From: an uncultured Pseudomonadota bacterium
GTDB taxonomy: Bacteria; Pseudomonadota; Gammaproteobacteria; Xanthomonadales; Ahniellaceae
DNA length: 27,980 bases
Assembly: GCA_937996755.1 (NCBI GenBank)
Contig: CALKUS010000222.1
Span: forward strand, 1-27,980
Direction of reading: 5' to 3'
Each line of letters begins with the position of its first letter. Positions within the stretch are counted from its first letter, which is position 1. The notes under the pieces are model-generated. The model was not told where the DNA came from, made no database searches, and worked only from the letters and a program-made list of their open reading frames with translations. A program made the translations under genes and the position numbers. Below are positions 8,277 to 16,445 of the stretch, piece after piece.

Positions 8277-8975
8277 TCACTGGCGGCGCCACGCGGCAAC
8301 GAAGCTGATCGGCAGGCCTTCGTAGCGCTGCCACTTCGGCTTCTTCGCGAGCCACTCGGCGTCGACGAGGCCTTCGTCGAGCTCGGCGAGCGTGAAGCCC
8401 GCGGCCTGCGCGGCGTGGAAGTGGTCGCTGAGCTGGTGCACGTAGCTGCGGATGGTCTGCGGCTGGCCGTCGGCGCGCTCGTAATGCGTCGGCATGCCAG
8501 CCATCAGGAAGTACGGGTGGAAGCCGACGAGCACGAACGTGCCGGCCGGGCGCAGCACGCGCGCCGCTTCGCGGTAGACGCCGTCGAGCGTCGGCAGGTG
8601 CTCGTCCGCAAGCGACATCGTGGCGATGTCGTAGGCGCCCGCGGCCGCCCCGGTGTCGCGCACGTCGCCTTCGCGGAGCGAGCGATAGGCGTCGCGCGCA
8701 CGCGCCTTTTCCAGCATGCCGGGCGTCAGGTCGACGCCGTCGATCGCCGCCGCAGTGCGCCCGCGCAGCCAGGCGCCGATGCGTCCCGTGCCGCACGCGA
8801 GGTCGAGCACGTCGCCGGCCGCGGCCCAGTCCACGCCGCGCAGCCGCGCCAGCAGGCGAAGGTCCATCTCGTCGAGCACGGTCTGCTCGTAGGTGCGCAC
8901 CCATTCGCCGTAGCCTTCCCGGACGTCGACGATCGGATAGTGGCGCTGGTCGAATTTCGTGTGGTCGGTGCTCAT
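8277..8975 (-). CDS. Class I SAM-dependent methyltransferase
   Basis: This 232-residue protein starts at ATG 8975. Motif I VLDLACGTGRIG is at residues 56-67, followed by DGVDLTPGMLEKAR (acidic SAM-ribose contact) and a UbiE-like core ending in AARVLRPAGTFVLVGFHPYF. The substrate cannot be told; family members methylate small molecules, quinones or lipids. The ATG has no clear Shine-Dalgarno site, and an AGAATA patch sits about a dozen bases before it, so a very short leader is possible. It is divergent from the M24 peptidase across only 42 bp and convergent with the DUF2235 operon. Confidence 0.85.
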   Translation of the reverse strand: MSTDHTKFDQRHYPIVDVREGYGEWVRTYEQTVLDEMDLRLLARLRGVDWAAAGDVLDLACGTGRIGAWLRGRTAAAIDGVDLTPGMLEKARARDAYRSLREGDVRDTGAAAGAYDIATMSLADEHLPTLDGVYREAARVLRPAGTFVLVGFHPYFLMAGMPTHYERADGQPQTIRSYVHQLSDHFHAAQAAGFTLAELDEGLVDAEWLAKKPKWQRYEGLPISFVAAWRRQ

Positions 8976-9017
8976 GGACGGTATTCTGCGGTCAACGTCC
9001 TCGTCCGGAAAATTCCC
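8976..9017. promoter_or_regulatory. Short divergent promoter region between methyltransferase and M24 peptidase
   Basis: Only 42 bp separate the two start codons. The AT-rich patch TATTCTG at 8982-8988 could serve as a -10 element for the plus strand, and its complement CAGAATA as one for the minus strand. No clear -35 element is seen. Confidence 0.3.
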
Positions 9018-10259
9018 ATGCTCTCCAGGCGTGCCTTCCTCGCGGCCGGTGCGGCCGCGCCGCTCGTTTGCAGCGCCGCCACGGGTGCAAAAGCTGCCCC
9101 CGTGGCGCTGAAGTCGATCACCGGCGGCGCCGTGCCGATCACGGCCGACGAGCGCCGCGCGCGTGTCGCGAAGCTGCAGGGGCTGCTGCGCGAGGCGAAG
9201 GTCGGCGCGCTGCTGGTGGAAGCCGGCTCGTCGCTCGACTACTTCACCGGCATCCAGTGGTGGCGCTCGGAGCGCACGACGGCGGCGGTGATCCCCGCGA
9301 CCGGCGACGTGGTCGTCGTGACGCCGGCGTTCGAGGAGCCGTCGGTGCGCGAGACGCTCGCGATCGGCGGCGACGTGCGCACGTGGAACGAGCACGAGAG
9401 CCCGTTCGAGCGGATCGTGCAGGCGCTGAAGGATCGCGGCGTCGAATCGGGCACCGTGGCGGTCGAATCGACCACGCGCTTCTTCATCGTCGACGGTGTG
9501 CGCAAGGCGTCGGGCAAGCTCGAGCTCGTGTCGGGCGATGCATATGTGCGCGCGTGCCGCATGGTGAAGTCGCCGGCCGAGCTCGCGCTGATGCAGGTGG
9601 CGAACGAAGTGGTGATCCGCGCGATCGCGCACGCGCGCGACAACATCGCGAAGGGCATGTCGTCGGCCGAGGTGAACGCGCTCGTGTCTTCCGCGATCGC
9701 CGCGCTCGGCGGCGACGACGGCGGCGGCCTCGTGCTGCTGAACGAGGCGTCCGCATACCCGCACGGCTCGCGCCAGGAGCAGTCGGTGCGCGAGGGCTCG
9801 ATCATCCTGCTCGACTGCGGCTGCGACGTGCACGGCTACAAGGCCGACATTTCGCGCACGTGGGTGTTCGGCGAGCCGAGCGCGAAGCAGCGCAAGGTGT
9901 GGGACACCGTGAAGCGCGGGCAGGAGATCGCGCTGGAGACGGCGAAGGTCGGCGTTGCGCTCGGCGCGATCGACGACGCCGTGCGCGCGTACTACGAGCG
10001 CGAAGGCTGGGGCCCCGGATACCGGCTGCCCGGCCTCTCGCACCGCACCGGCCACGGCATCGGCATGGAAGGCCACGAGCCCGCCAACCTCGTGCACGCC
10101 GAGGCGACGAAGCTCGCGCCCGGCATGTGCTTCTCCGACGAGCCCGGCCTGTACATCCCCGGCGAGTTCGGCGTGCGCCTCGAGGACTGCTGGTACATGA
10201 CCGAAGCCGGCCCGAAGCTGTTCACGCCGCTCGCGAAGTCGCTCGACGCGCCGATCTGA
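9018..10259 (+). CDS. Tat-exported M24 metallopeptidase (Xaa-Pro aminopeptidase-like)
   Basis: This 413-residue protein starts at ATG 9018. The N-terminus carries a twin-arginine signal (LSRRAFLAAGA, Arg4-Arg5, then a hydrophobic run and AKA-A). Residues about 45-175 match the creatinase N-terminal domain and 180-400 the pita-bread peptidase fold. Two-metal ligands are all present: Asp266 in LLDCGC, Asp277 in KADISRTW, His346 in GHGIGMEGHE, Glu375 in SDEPGLY and Glu389 in RLEDC. It should cleave Xaa-Pro bonds in periplasmic or surface peptides. Tat export fits cytoplasmic folding with metal loading. It faces the beta-helix gene with 6 bp between stop codons and appears monocistronic. Confidence 0.92.
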   Translation: MLSRRAFLAAGAAAPLVCSAATGAKAAPVALKSITGGAVPITADERRARVAKLQGLLREAKVGALLVEAGSSLDYFTGIQWWRSERTTAAVIPATGDVVVVTPAFEEPSVRETLAIGGDVRTWNEHESPFERIVQALKDRGVESGTVAVESTTRFFIVDGVRKASGKLELVSGDAYVRACRMVKSPAELALMQVANEVVIRAIAHARDNIAKGMSSAEVNALVSSAIAALGGDDGGGLVLLNEASAYPHGSRQEQSVREGSIILLDCGCDVHGYKADISRTWVFGEPSAKQRKVWDTVKRGQEIALETAKVGVALGAIDDAVRAYYEREGWGPGYRLPGLSHRTGHGIGMEGHEPANLVHAEATKLAPGMCFSDEPGLYIPGEFGVRLEDCWYMTEAGPKLFTPLAKSLDAPI

Positions 10260-10265
10260 GCACGG

Positions 10266-11384
10266 CTACTCGAATCCGTCGACGAGCAGCGCTACCTGGT
10301 TTTCGTAGGCGCCGACGTCGAGCGCAGGGCCGCGCACGCGCAAGCCGCCATCGAGGTCGTAGCCGTTGTAGCCGTAGAAGAACGGGGTGCCGAGGCCGCG
10401 GTTGAGCAGGCGCGAATCGTTGCGCAGGCGATAGTTGCCGCCGGCCGCATCCACGAAGCCGGGCGCGCCGACGATCGGGCGGACGATGGTGGGCGTCACG
10501 TTGCCACCGAATGTCGTCGCGAGCGTGGAGTCGACGAACAGGGCGCCACCCGCCGTGCCGTTCGGCTTCTCGACGCCGATGTCGGCGATCGCGTTGTTGG
10601 CGAACACGCTGTTCAGCACGTCGCCGCGAGTGCCGTTCGGCAGGCCGATGTAGATGCCGCAGCCGCGACCGCCCGATCCGGCGCACGTGCCGTCGACGAA
10701 CGTATCGTTCGCGACGATCGCCACCTGGCGATTGCCGGCTTCGGTCGCGTTGACGGTAATCGCCAGGTGGCCGAACGCCGAGGTCGGCGCGCTGTTGCCC
10801 ACGAACAGGCTGTTCACCACGCGGGCCATGCCGCGTACCGCATACATGTCGACGCCGCCCGCGAAGTAGCCCGAGGAATTGCGCACGATCACGTTCTCGA
10901 CCCATAACTCGGCCTGCGCGGGTGCGTCGGCGAAGCTCGCCATCGAGATACCGCCGCCACGCACGAAGCCGCTCGCGACGCCGTTCTGCACGGTCACGTT
11001 TTCAACGGCGAGTCGTGGCGCGAGTGCAGCCGCGCCCTGCACCGTGTAGGTCATCTGCAGCACCTGGTGCGTGCCGCCGCCGTCGAGCACGGTCAGCGTC
11101 GCGTCCAACGTGCGCGCTGCGCACCCCGGTTCCCAGCCGCCGCCCAGGAAGATCCAGCCCGGGTTGTTGCTGCCGTAGACGAAGGTACTCGGGTTCGCAT
11201 ACGTGCCACGCACCAGGCGGATTTCGTCGTAGTCGATCGATGCGGCTGCGGCCGAGAGCGCGTTCTGCAGCTCCGTCACGGAAGCGGCGCAATACGTGGC
11301 GGCGCCCGCCTGCGCGGCGGAAAGCGCGAGCGCGGCGACGAGCAGCGCGCGGCGGAATGCGAACGAGCGAAGCGGGGAGCGCAC
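10266..11384 (-). CDS. Secreted right-handed beta-helix protein ending in VDGFE
   Basis: This 372-residue protein starts at GTG 11384, chosen because AAGGAGG lies five bases upstream. It has a Sec signal peptide (residues 1-29, SFAFRRALLVAALALSAAQAGA). The body has beta-helix features: repeated V-N/A-V and FVGNS-type turns, N-rich loops, and stretches like NVTVQNGVASGFVRGGG. Near the end the motif LDVGAYE resembles the end of choice-of-anchor Q beta-helix proteins, followed directly by the last residues LLVDGFE. The tail is shared with two other secreted proteins in this window. Function is unknown; related proteins are surface-exposed or outer-membrane associated. It is divergent from the peroxiredoxin gene across 214 bp. 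Confidence 0.82.
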   Translation of the reverse strand: MRSPLRSFAFRRALLVAALALSAAQAGAATYCAASVTELQNALSAAAASIDYDEIRLVRGTYANPSTFVYGSNNPGWIFLGGGWEPGCAARTLDATLTVLDGGGTHQVLQMTYTVQGAAALAPRLAVENVTVQNGVASGFVRGGGISMASFADAPAQAELWVENVIVRNSSGYFAGGVDMYAVRGMARVVNSLFVGNSAPTSAFGHLAITVNATEAGNRQVAIVANDTFVDGTCAGSGGRGCGIYIGLPNGTRGDVLNSVFANNAIADIGVEKPNGTAGGALFVDSTLATTFGGNVTPTIVRPIVGAPGFVDAAGGNYRLRNDSRLLNRGLGTPFFYGYNGYDLDGGLRVRGPALDVGAYENQVALLVDGFE

Positions 11385-11389
11385 GGTTG

Positions 11390-11396
11390 CCTCCTT
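11390..11396 (-). promoter_or_regulatory. Strong ribosome binding site deciding a GTG start
   Basis: AAGGAGG on the minus strand lies five bases before GTG 11384. It settles the non-ATG start of the beta-helix gene. Confidence 0.85.
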
Positions 11397-11598
11397 CTGT
11401 GGGAACCGTGGCGCACGTTACGCCGCGCGGCGCGGAAATCCGTGCGGCGGTGCGTGAACGATCCGTGCATGCGCGCGAGGCCCTCGAGCGCGCCTCGCGT
11501 GCCCGATTGCGTGATCTGCGGCGTGAAGGGATCGTGGAATCCCGCGCGCGTCGGGGAGTACGATGCGCGCTCGTCGCCCATCGCCCGAGGAACCCGCC

Positions 11599-12174
11599 AT
11601 GAAAAAGCTGCTGCTGGGACTGATGATCTCGCTCGCCGCGCCGTCCGCGTTCGCGGCAGTGGGCCAGGGCGAAGCCGCGCCGGACTTCACGGCGCAGGCG
11701 TCGCTCGCCGGCAAGGAGTTCACCTACGCGCTGAAGGACGCGCTCGCGAAGGGCCCGGTCGTCGTCTATTTCTATCCGTCCGCGTACACGGGCGGCTGCA
11801 ACATCCAGGCGAAGACCTTCGCCGACCACATGGGCGAGTTCACGGCGGCCGGCGCGAGCGTGATCGGCGTCTCGCTCGACTCGATCGCGCGCCTGAACCA
11901 GTTCTCGGCCGATCCCGAGTTCTGCGCGAGCAAGTTCCCGGTCGCGTCCGACGCCGACGGCAAGATCGCCGCGAGTTACGGCCTGAAGGTGATGGAAGGC
12001 AAGGCCGGCCAGAAGGACACGCGCGGCGAGGAAATCGGCCACGGCTTCGCCGAGCGCACCACGTTCGTCGTGACGAAGGACGGAAAGGTCGCCGCCACGA
12101 TCGGCGGCATGCCGCCGGCGGCGAACGTCGACGAGGCGCTGAAGGCGGTCAAGGGCCTAGTCGCGGCGAAGTAG
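11599..12174 (+). CDS. Periplasmic peroxiredoxin (AhpC/BCP-like)
   Basis: This 191-residue protein starts at ATG 11599, with GAGGA seven bases upstream. A Sec signal peptide (MKKLLLGLMISLAAPSAFA) precedes the thioredoxin fold. The active-site motif PxxxTxxC is intact (Pro60, Thr64, peroxidatic Cys67). Cys109 in DPEFCASKF could act as resolving cysteine. The enzyme should reduce hydrogen peroxide or organic hydroperoxides in the periplasm; most BCP/PrxQ-type enzymes are cytoplasmic, so the signal peptide is notable. A TACGAT -10-like element lies at 11559-11564. The ClpS-AAA+ gene starts 24 bp downstream and is probably co-transcribed. Confidence 0.9.
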   Translation: MKKLLLGLMISLAAPSAFAAVGQGEAAPDFTAQASLAGKEFTYALKDALAKGPVVVYFYPSAYTGGCNIQAKTFADHMGEFTAAGASVIGVSLDSIARLNQFSADPEFCASKFPVASDADGKIAASYGLKVMEGKAGQKDTRGEEIGHGFAERTTFVVTKDGKVAATIGGMPPAANVDEALKAVKGLVAAK

Positions 12175-12198
12175 CGCTCCCGCGCGATCAAGGAAGAC

Positions 12199-13812
12199 AT
12201 GAAGGACACGCCGGACTGGCTGCAGGACGTTTCGATCACGGTCCACAACGACGACCACTCGCCGTTCGACGGAGTGGTCGCGTTGCTGCGTCGTTGCGTC
12301 GGTTTCGGTGAGGACAACGCGCGCAACTGGGCGCGGCACATCGACCGGAACGGCAGCGCGACGCTGGGACCCTGGTCCGCGTCGATCGCGACGGAAATCC
12401 ACGCGGAGCTCGAGCGGCTCGCACCACGTTATGGATGCGCGTCGCTGCGCGTGACGCTCGAACGCAACCAGACGGAAGCGACTCCGCCGAAGGCGTCCTC
12501 GCGCAAGGCGCACCATGTCCTGGGCGAGCACTTCCACGGCGTCGACCTCACCGAGGTCGTCATCGTGAAGCGCGAGTTCCCGACGTACTTGCGCGTCGAC
12601 GTCCAGCGCGCAGTCGAAGCGGCGGCAGCTGGCGCGCGAAGGGTCGGAGTGCATTCGCGCACGCGTTGGGACGCGTCCGACCTCGCGTCGCTGATCTCGG
12701 AGCGCGACCAGGCCAAGGTCGTCGGCGCACTGCAGTTCGACGACATCGACATCGGCGAAGACGCGCCGGTCCGGTTGGCGACCAACTGCCTCAGCCTGTT
12801 CGAGCGCGACGGCGTGCCCGTCGCGACGTGGGTGAACACCCGCAACGATGAAGCGAACCAGCCGCAGCTTTCGGTCGAAGTCGCGACGCCGGCCGGCGAC
12901 GAGCCGGGACGAATCGTCGGCCGGATGCTGAATGCGATCGAGGAAGCCGTCGCGTCGGGTCGCAGCTATCGCGGCAAGGTACTTTCCCTGGAAGCGAGCG
13001 AGTCGTTCAACGGGCTGGCGGCGCGAACGCTCACGGTGCATTTCCGCGAAGCGATGGGCGAGGACGAGCTCATCCTGCCCACCGTGGTGCGCGCTGCGCT
13101 GGAACGACACATCGTGGACTTCGCCGCGAACCGCAGGCGACTGGTCGAGCTCGGGCAATCCGGGCGCAAGGGCGTGCTGCTGTACGGCCCGCCGGGCACC
13201 GGAAAGACGCACACGGTGCGGTATCTCGCGCAACGGCTGTCGGACCACACCACGTTTCTCGTGACGGCCGAGCAGGTCGGGCTGATCGACGTCTATTTCC
13301 GTCTTGCACGGCTGTTCGCGCCGTCCATGCTCGTCCTCGAGGATGCGGACCTCATCGCTCGCCAGCGCGAATCGATGGCGAGCGCGTGCGACCAGGTGTT
13401 GCTGAACCGCCTGCTGAACGAGATGGACGGGCTGCGCCGGGATGCGGAGATCCTGGTGGTGATGACCACCAACCGACCCGAGGTCCTGGAAGAGGCACTG
13501 CTGCAGCGGCCGGGCCGGATCGATCATGCGATCGAAGTGCCGGTTCCCGATGCGGATTGCCGCGCGCGGTTGATCCGCCTCTACGGGAAAGGACTTTCGA
13601 TGGCGGCGGGCGAGGTCGACGCGCTCGTCGCCAGGACCAGCGGCGTCACCGCGTCGTTCATCAAGGAGCTCGCACGGCGCCTCGCGCAACACTCGATCGA
13701 AGCCGGGCGCGCGGGATCGATCGCTGCCGCCGACGTGGACACGGTGCTGACCGAGATGCTCGGCGAGCGCGACAGCCTGAACATCCGGCTGCTCGGCGGC
13801 GCCGCCGGCTGA
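12199..13812 (+). CDS. ClpS-like adaptor domain fused to AAA+ ATPase
   Basis: This 537-residue protein starts at ATG 12199, with AAGGA just upstream. Residues about 10-88 resemble ClpS: VSITVHNDDHSPFDGVV matches the NDD-x(4)-(M/F)-x(2)-V element (Asn17, Asp18, Asp19), followed by a helical segment and a G-S-A-T-L-G stretch like the ClpS G-R-A-x-x-G. The ClpS substrate-binding His position appears to be Asp49, with a His two residues earlier. Residues about 90-290 are unrecognised. The AAA+ core has Walker A GPPGTGKT (330-337), Walker B LVLEDAD (Glu381-Asp382, order as in BCS1-like ATPases), sensor 1 MTTNRPE and RPGRID arginines, with a C-terminal lid. No protease domain is seen. Likely a cytoplasmic unfoldase or remodelling ATPase with built-in substrate recruitment (inference). 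Confidence 0.85.
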   Translation: MKDTPDWLQDVSITVHNDDHSPFDGVVALLRRCVGFGEDNARNWARHIDRNGSATLGPWSASIATEIHAELERLAPRYGCASLRVTLERNQTEATPPKASSRKAHHVLGEHFHGVDLTEVVIVKREFPTYLRVDVQRAVEAAAAGARRVGVHSRTRWDASDLASLISERDQAKVVGALQFDDIDIGEDAPVRLATNCLSLFERDGVPVATWVNTRNDEANQPQLSVEVATPAGDEPGRIVGRMLNAIEEAVASGRSYRGKVLSLEASESFNGLAARTLTVHFREAMGEDELILPTVVRAALERHIVDFAANRRRLVELGQSGRKGVLLYGPPGTGKTHTVRYLAQRLSDHTTFLVTAEQVGLIDVYFRLARLFAPSMLVLEDADLIARQRESMASACDQVLLNRLLNEMDGLRRDAEILVVMTTNRPEVLEEALLQRPGRIDHAIEVPVPDADCRARLIRLYGKGLSMAAGEVDALVARTSGVTASFIKELARRLAQHSIEAGRAGSIAAADVDTVLTEMLGERDSLNIRLLGGAAG

Positions 13813-13818
13813 CGCGAC

Positions 13819-14451
13819 TCAAGGCGTCGCGGCGGCGTCCCGCACCTGAGCCATCAGCGCGAGCGGCCGTCCTTCGTTGTCGTTGAAGAACGCCATCCAT
13901 TCCTCCGTGCCGTCGGCGTGGCGGTGGATCATGTGCGGCGCGCTCACGAACTGCGCGCCGCGCGCGGTGAGCGCGGCGACGGCGGCGTGGATGTCGGGCA
14001 CGCGGAAGTAGAGGATCGAATCCGCGGGCTGCGTGGTGACCTCGCTCAGGAACAGCCGCGTGCCGCCGCAGTCGAAGAACGCGAGCTTGCCGTACGTGTA
14101 GAGGTGCGGCAGGCCCGCGACGTCGCGGTACCACGCTTCCGCGGCCGCGATGTCGCGCACCGAGCGCGAGACCTGCCCGATCGGGCCCAGTTGCACGTTC
14201 GCATCCATCGTCGTTCTTCCTCGCGCCATCGCGCTGTCGCGGCGCACGCCGTCCCATTGCCGCAGGTCGCGCCGGTTGCGGAACCCGAGCTTCAACAGCG
14301 CGTTCGCCACGTGGTATTTCACCGCGTCCGCGCTGGTGCCCATCAGCGCGGCGATCTTCGGGTTGCTCAGCCCGTGCCGCACGAGCTCCACCGTGCGCCA
14401 CTCGGCCGGCGTCAGCACGTCGTTCGCGGGCGGGCGGCCGCGCTTCGTCAT
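13819..14451 (-). CDS. LuxR-type HTH fused to VOC (glyoxalase/bleomycin-resistance) domain
   Basis: This 210-residue protein starts at ATG 14451. Residues about 12-68 are a LuxR/GerE HTH (LTPAEWRTVELVRHGLSN, then AVKYHVANALLKLGFRNR). Residues about 88-205 are a VOC domain (SVRDIAAAEAWYRDVAGLP, FFDCGGTRLFLSE, YFRVPDI, FFNDNEGRPLAL). The order is DNA-binding first, small-molecule or metal domain second, suggesting a one-component sensor that changes DNA binding on ligand contact (inference). The VOC domain may also keep enzymatic activity. It is convergent with the ClpS-AAA+ gene (6 bp between stops) and divergent from the ATPase gene across 63 bp, a plausible target promoter. Confidence 0.88.
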   Translation of the reverse strand: MTKRGRPPANDVLTPAEWRTVELVRHGLSNPKIAALMGTSADAVKYHVANALLKLGFRNRRDLRQWDGVRRDSAMARGRTTMDANVQLGPIGQVSRSVRDIAAAEAWYRDVAGLPHLYTYGKLAFFDCGGTRLFLSEVTTQPADSILYFRVPDIHAAVAALTARGAQFVSAPHMIHRHADGTEEWMAFFNDNEGRPLALMAQVRDAAATP

Positions 14452-14514
14452 GGCGTTACTCTAGGCGCTCGTGGCGGGAATTTCCCTACCCGGACACGCG
14501 CGGAGGCGAGAGGC

Positions 14515-15243
14515 GTGCACGCAAAGCCGTACCTGCGCAGCATTTCGCTGAACCGCGACGAGGTCGAAAGCTGGGACGAATACCCCTTCTCGATCCCGGC
14601 CGTGAAGGCGCTGCACACCATCGAGTTCCATCCCGACGTCACGTTCCTCGTGGGCGAGAACGGTTCCGGCAAGTCGACGCTGATCGAGGCGATCGCCGTG
14701 TCGCTCGGTTTCGGTCCCGAGGGCGGCACGAAGAACGTGCAGTTCGCGACCACCGACGACCGCTCGCCGCTGTTCGCATATCTCAAGATGGTGCGCAGCT
14801 TTGCGCGCCCGAAGGACCACTACTTCCTGCGCGCCGAAAGCTTCTACAACGTCGCCACCTACATGGACGGCGTGCGCTACCTCGGCGGCTACGGCGACAA
14901 GTCGCTGCATGCGCGCTCGCACGGCGAGGCGTTCATGGCCACGCTCACGCTGAAGCTGCGCGGCAAGGGCCTGTACGTCTTCGACGAGCCGGAAGCCGCG
15001 CTGTCGCCGCAACGGCAGCTCGCCGCGTTGCGCGCCATGCACGACCTCGTGGAGGACGACTCGCAGCTGATCGTGGCCACCCATTCCCCGATCCTGCTCG
15101 CGTACCCGCGCGCGAAGATCCTGCAGCTGGACGGCGAGGGCATCTCCGAGGTCCGCTACGAGGACACCGAGCACTACGCGGTGACGCGCGATTTCCTCAA
15201 TGGCCACCGGCGGATGCTGGACCTCCTGCTGGCGCCGGATTGA
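14515..15243 (+). CDS. AAA/ABC-like ATP-binding protein (RecF/SMC-type NTPase fold)
   Basis: This 242-residue protein starts at GTG 14515, preceded by purine-rich GAGAGG and GGAG sites. The Walker A motif GENGSGKST is at residues 47-55, a degenerate signature SHGEAF at 135-140, Walker B GLYVFDEPE at 152-160 (Asp157, Glu158) and the switch His190 in VATHSP. There is no coiled-coil arm, membrane domain or nuclease (TOPRIM) domain. It matches the stand-alone AAA_15/AAA_21 ATPases common in Proteobacteria whose role is unclear. It is divergent from the LuxR-VOC regulator, which may control it. The stop codon is about 30 bp upstream of the promoter of the small arginine-rich peptide gene. Confidence 0.85.
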   Translation: MHAKPYLRSISLNRDEVESWDEYPFSIPAVKALHTIEFHPDVTFLVGENGSGKSTLIEAIAVSLGFGPEGGTKNVQFATTDDRSPLFAYLKMVRSFARPKDHYFLRAESFYNVATYMDGVRYLGGYGDKSLHARSHGEAFMATLTLKLRGKGLYVFDEPEAALSPQRQLAALRAMHDLVEDDSQLIVATHSPILLAYPRAKILQLDGEGISEVRYEDTEHYAVTRDFLNGHRRMLDLLLAPD

Positions 15244-15270
15244 GGCCGGCGGGCATCCGGACGCGAGGCG

Positions 15271-15279
15271 TGCGACAAT
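15271..15279 (+). promoter_or_regulatory. Putative extended -10 promoter for the small arginine-rich peptide
   Basis: TGC-GACAAT reads as TGn plus a hexamer with four of six matches to TATAAT. A start site about 15286 would give a leader of some 30 bases ahead of ATG 15316. No good -35 element is seen. Confidence 0.35.
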
Positions 15280-15315
15280 CCGCGCCCCTTTTCCAGACCC
15301 AACAGGGACCTACCC

Positions 15316-15387
15316 ATGAAGCTCGCCCGTTTCCGCCGCCGCCGCGCCCGCCTCCGCAAGAACCTCCGTTCGCGCGCGAAGCTGTAA
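15316..15387 (+). CDS. 23-residue arginine-rich small protein
   Basis: The frame runs from ATG 15316 to TAA 15387, with AGGGA about eight bases upstream. The product begins MKLARFRRRR and ends LRSRAKL, with 10 Arg and 3 Lys in 23 residues and no acidic residue. A strong Rho-independent terminator begins five bases after the stop codon and a candidate promoter lies 37 bases before the ATG, so the unit looks like a dedicated short transcript of about 150 nt. The composition suggests RNA, ribosome or membrane binding, but no family is recognised. It could instead be a small RNA that happens to hold an open frame. Confidence 0.6.
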   Translation: MKLARFRRRRARLRKNLRSRAKL

Positions 15388-15391
15388 TCCG

Positions 15392-15443
15392 CACGATCGC
15401 CGGGCCGGCGCATTGCGCCAGCCCGGCGCGTGATTCCTTTTTT
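15392..15443 (+). terminator. Rho-independent terminator
   Basis: The stem pairs CGCCGGGC (15398-15405) with GCCCGGCG (15421-15428), with inner GGCG/CGCC around a CATTG loop and an outer CACG/CGTG pair separated by a two-base bulge. Six Ts follow at 15438-15443. It ends the small-peptide transcript. Confidence 0.85.
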
Positions 15444-15531
15444 CTTCCTTTCCCGCTGACCGCGCCCGCGCGGTATTGCGGTCGAACCGCAGCGGCGTAT
15501 CGTCCTTCCGGCACCCCGGGGGAACGCGCCG

Positions 15532-16377
15532 ATGCCCGCCACCAGGCTCCTCACGCTGCTCGCAGCCCTGGCATTCGCCACGGCCGCGCCCGCTGCGTAC
15601 GTCAGTGAAAACCGCACCATCGTTTCCAACGGCGTGACGCGCTCGTTCGTGCTCGCGCGGCCGTCGCCATTGCCGGCCGGCGCGTTGCCGCTGGTGTTCT
15701 CGCTGCACGGCGACGGCGGCACGGGCGCCGACCAGCGCGCGGCGCTGCCGCTCGAGGCGCAGGCCGCGAGCGGCGCCGTGTTCGTCTATCCGAACGCGGC
15801 GGACGGCAGCACGTTCGAGTACTACACGTACCAGGGGCGCACGGCCGAAGTGCGCTTCGTGCAGGACGTGATCGTCGCGCTCGGCGCCGAGTTCGGCATC
15901 GACACGCAGCGCGTCTACATCGCGGGCTTCAGCGGCGGCGCGACGATGGCGAACGCGCTCGGCTGCCGCCTGGGTCCAGCGGTGGTGCGCGGGCTCGCGA
16001 TCCACTCCGGCACGCTGTATCCCGTCGACGACGCGATGGGCAACCCGGACTTCACGTACACCGGCAACGGCGGCGTCAGTTGCCCGCTGCCCGCGACGAT
16101 CATGCTGTGGGGACAGGCGGACATGGAGGGCGGCGTTTCCTACGCGGAGGGCCTCGGCGTGCGCGACAACTACCGCGCCACGCAGAATTGCGCGAACACC
16201 ACGCAACCGGTGTTCGTCTCGCCGTGCGTCCGCTACGACGGCTGCGGCCGGGAGCTCGACTGGTGCTCGATCCCCGGGATGGGACACCAGATCTGGAGTG
16301 GCGCGGCGCAATCGATCTGGGCGTTCATCGCCGGCTCGGCGGCCGCGCCCGTGCTGTTCGCGAACGGGTTCGAATAG
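15532..16377 (+). CDS. Secreted CE1/PHB-depolymerase-type esterase ending in FANGFE
   Basis: This 281-residue protein starts at ATG 15532 and has a Sec signal peptide (MPATRLLTLLAALAFATAAPA). It has the alpha/beta-hydrolase pattern of LpqC/feruloyl-esterase proteins: LVFSLHGDGG (oxyanion region), nucleophile Ser134 in AGFSGGAT, Asp197 in GQADMEGG and His252 in GMGHQIW. Four cysteines at 220-245 (C220, C232, C238, C245) could form disulfides. It probably cleaves ester bonds in polymers or plant-derived phenolic esters outside the cytoplasm. The protein ends AAAPVLFANGFE: a short Ala/Pro linker and a tail also found on two beta-helix proteins here. The esterase fold ends before this tail, supporting a sorting or anchoring role for it (inference). 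Confidence 0.88.
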   Translation: MPATRLLTLLAALAFATAAPAAYVSENRTIVSNGVTRSFVLARPSPLPAGALPLVFSLHGDGGTGADQRAALPLEAQAASGAVFVYPNAADGSTFEYYTYQGRTAEVRFVQDVIVALGAEFGIDTQRVYIAGFSGGATMANALGCRLGPAVVRGLAIHSGTLYPVDDAMGNPDFTYTGNGGVSCPLPATIMLWGQADMEGGVSYAEGLGVRDNYRATQNCANTTQPVFVSPCVRYDGCGRELDWCSIPGMGHQIWSGAAQSIWAFIAGSAAAPVLFANGFE

Positions 16378-16445
16378 CGCCGAACCGTGCGCGACGCGCG
16401 CCGAGGCGTGTTCGCGCGGTCGTGACGCGCGATTACGCTGGCACG

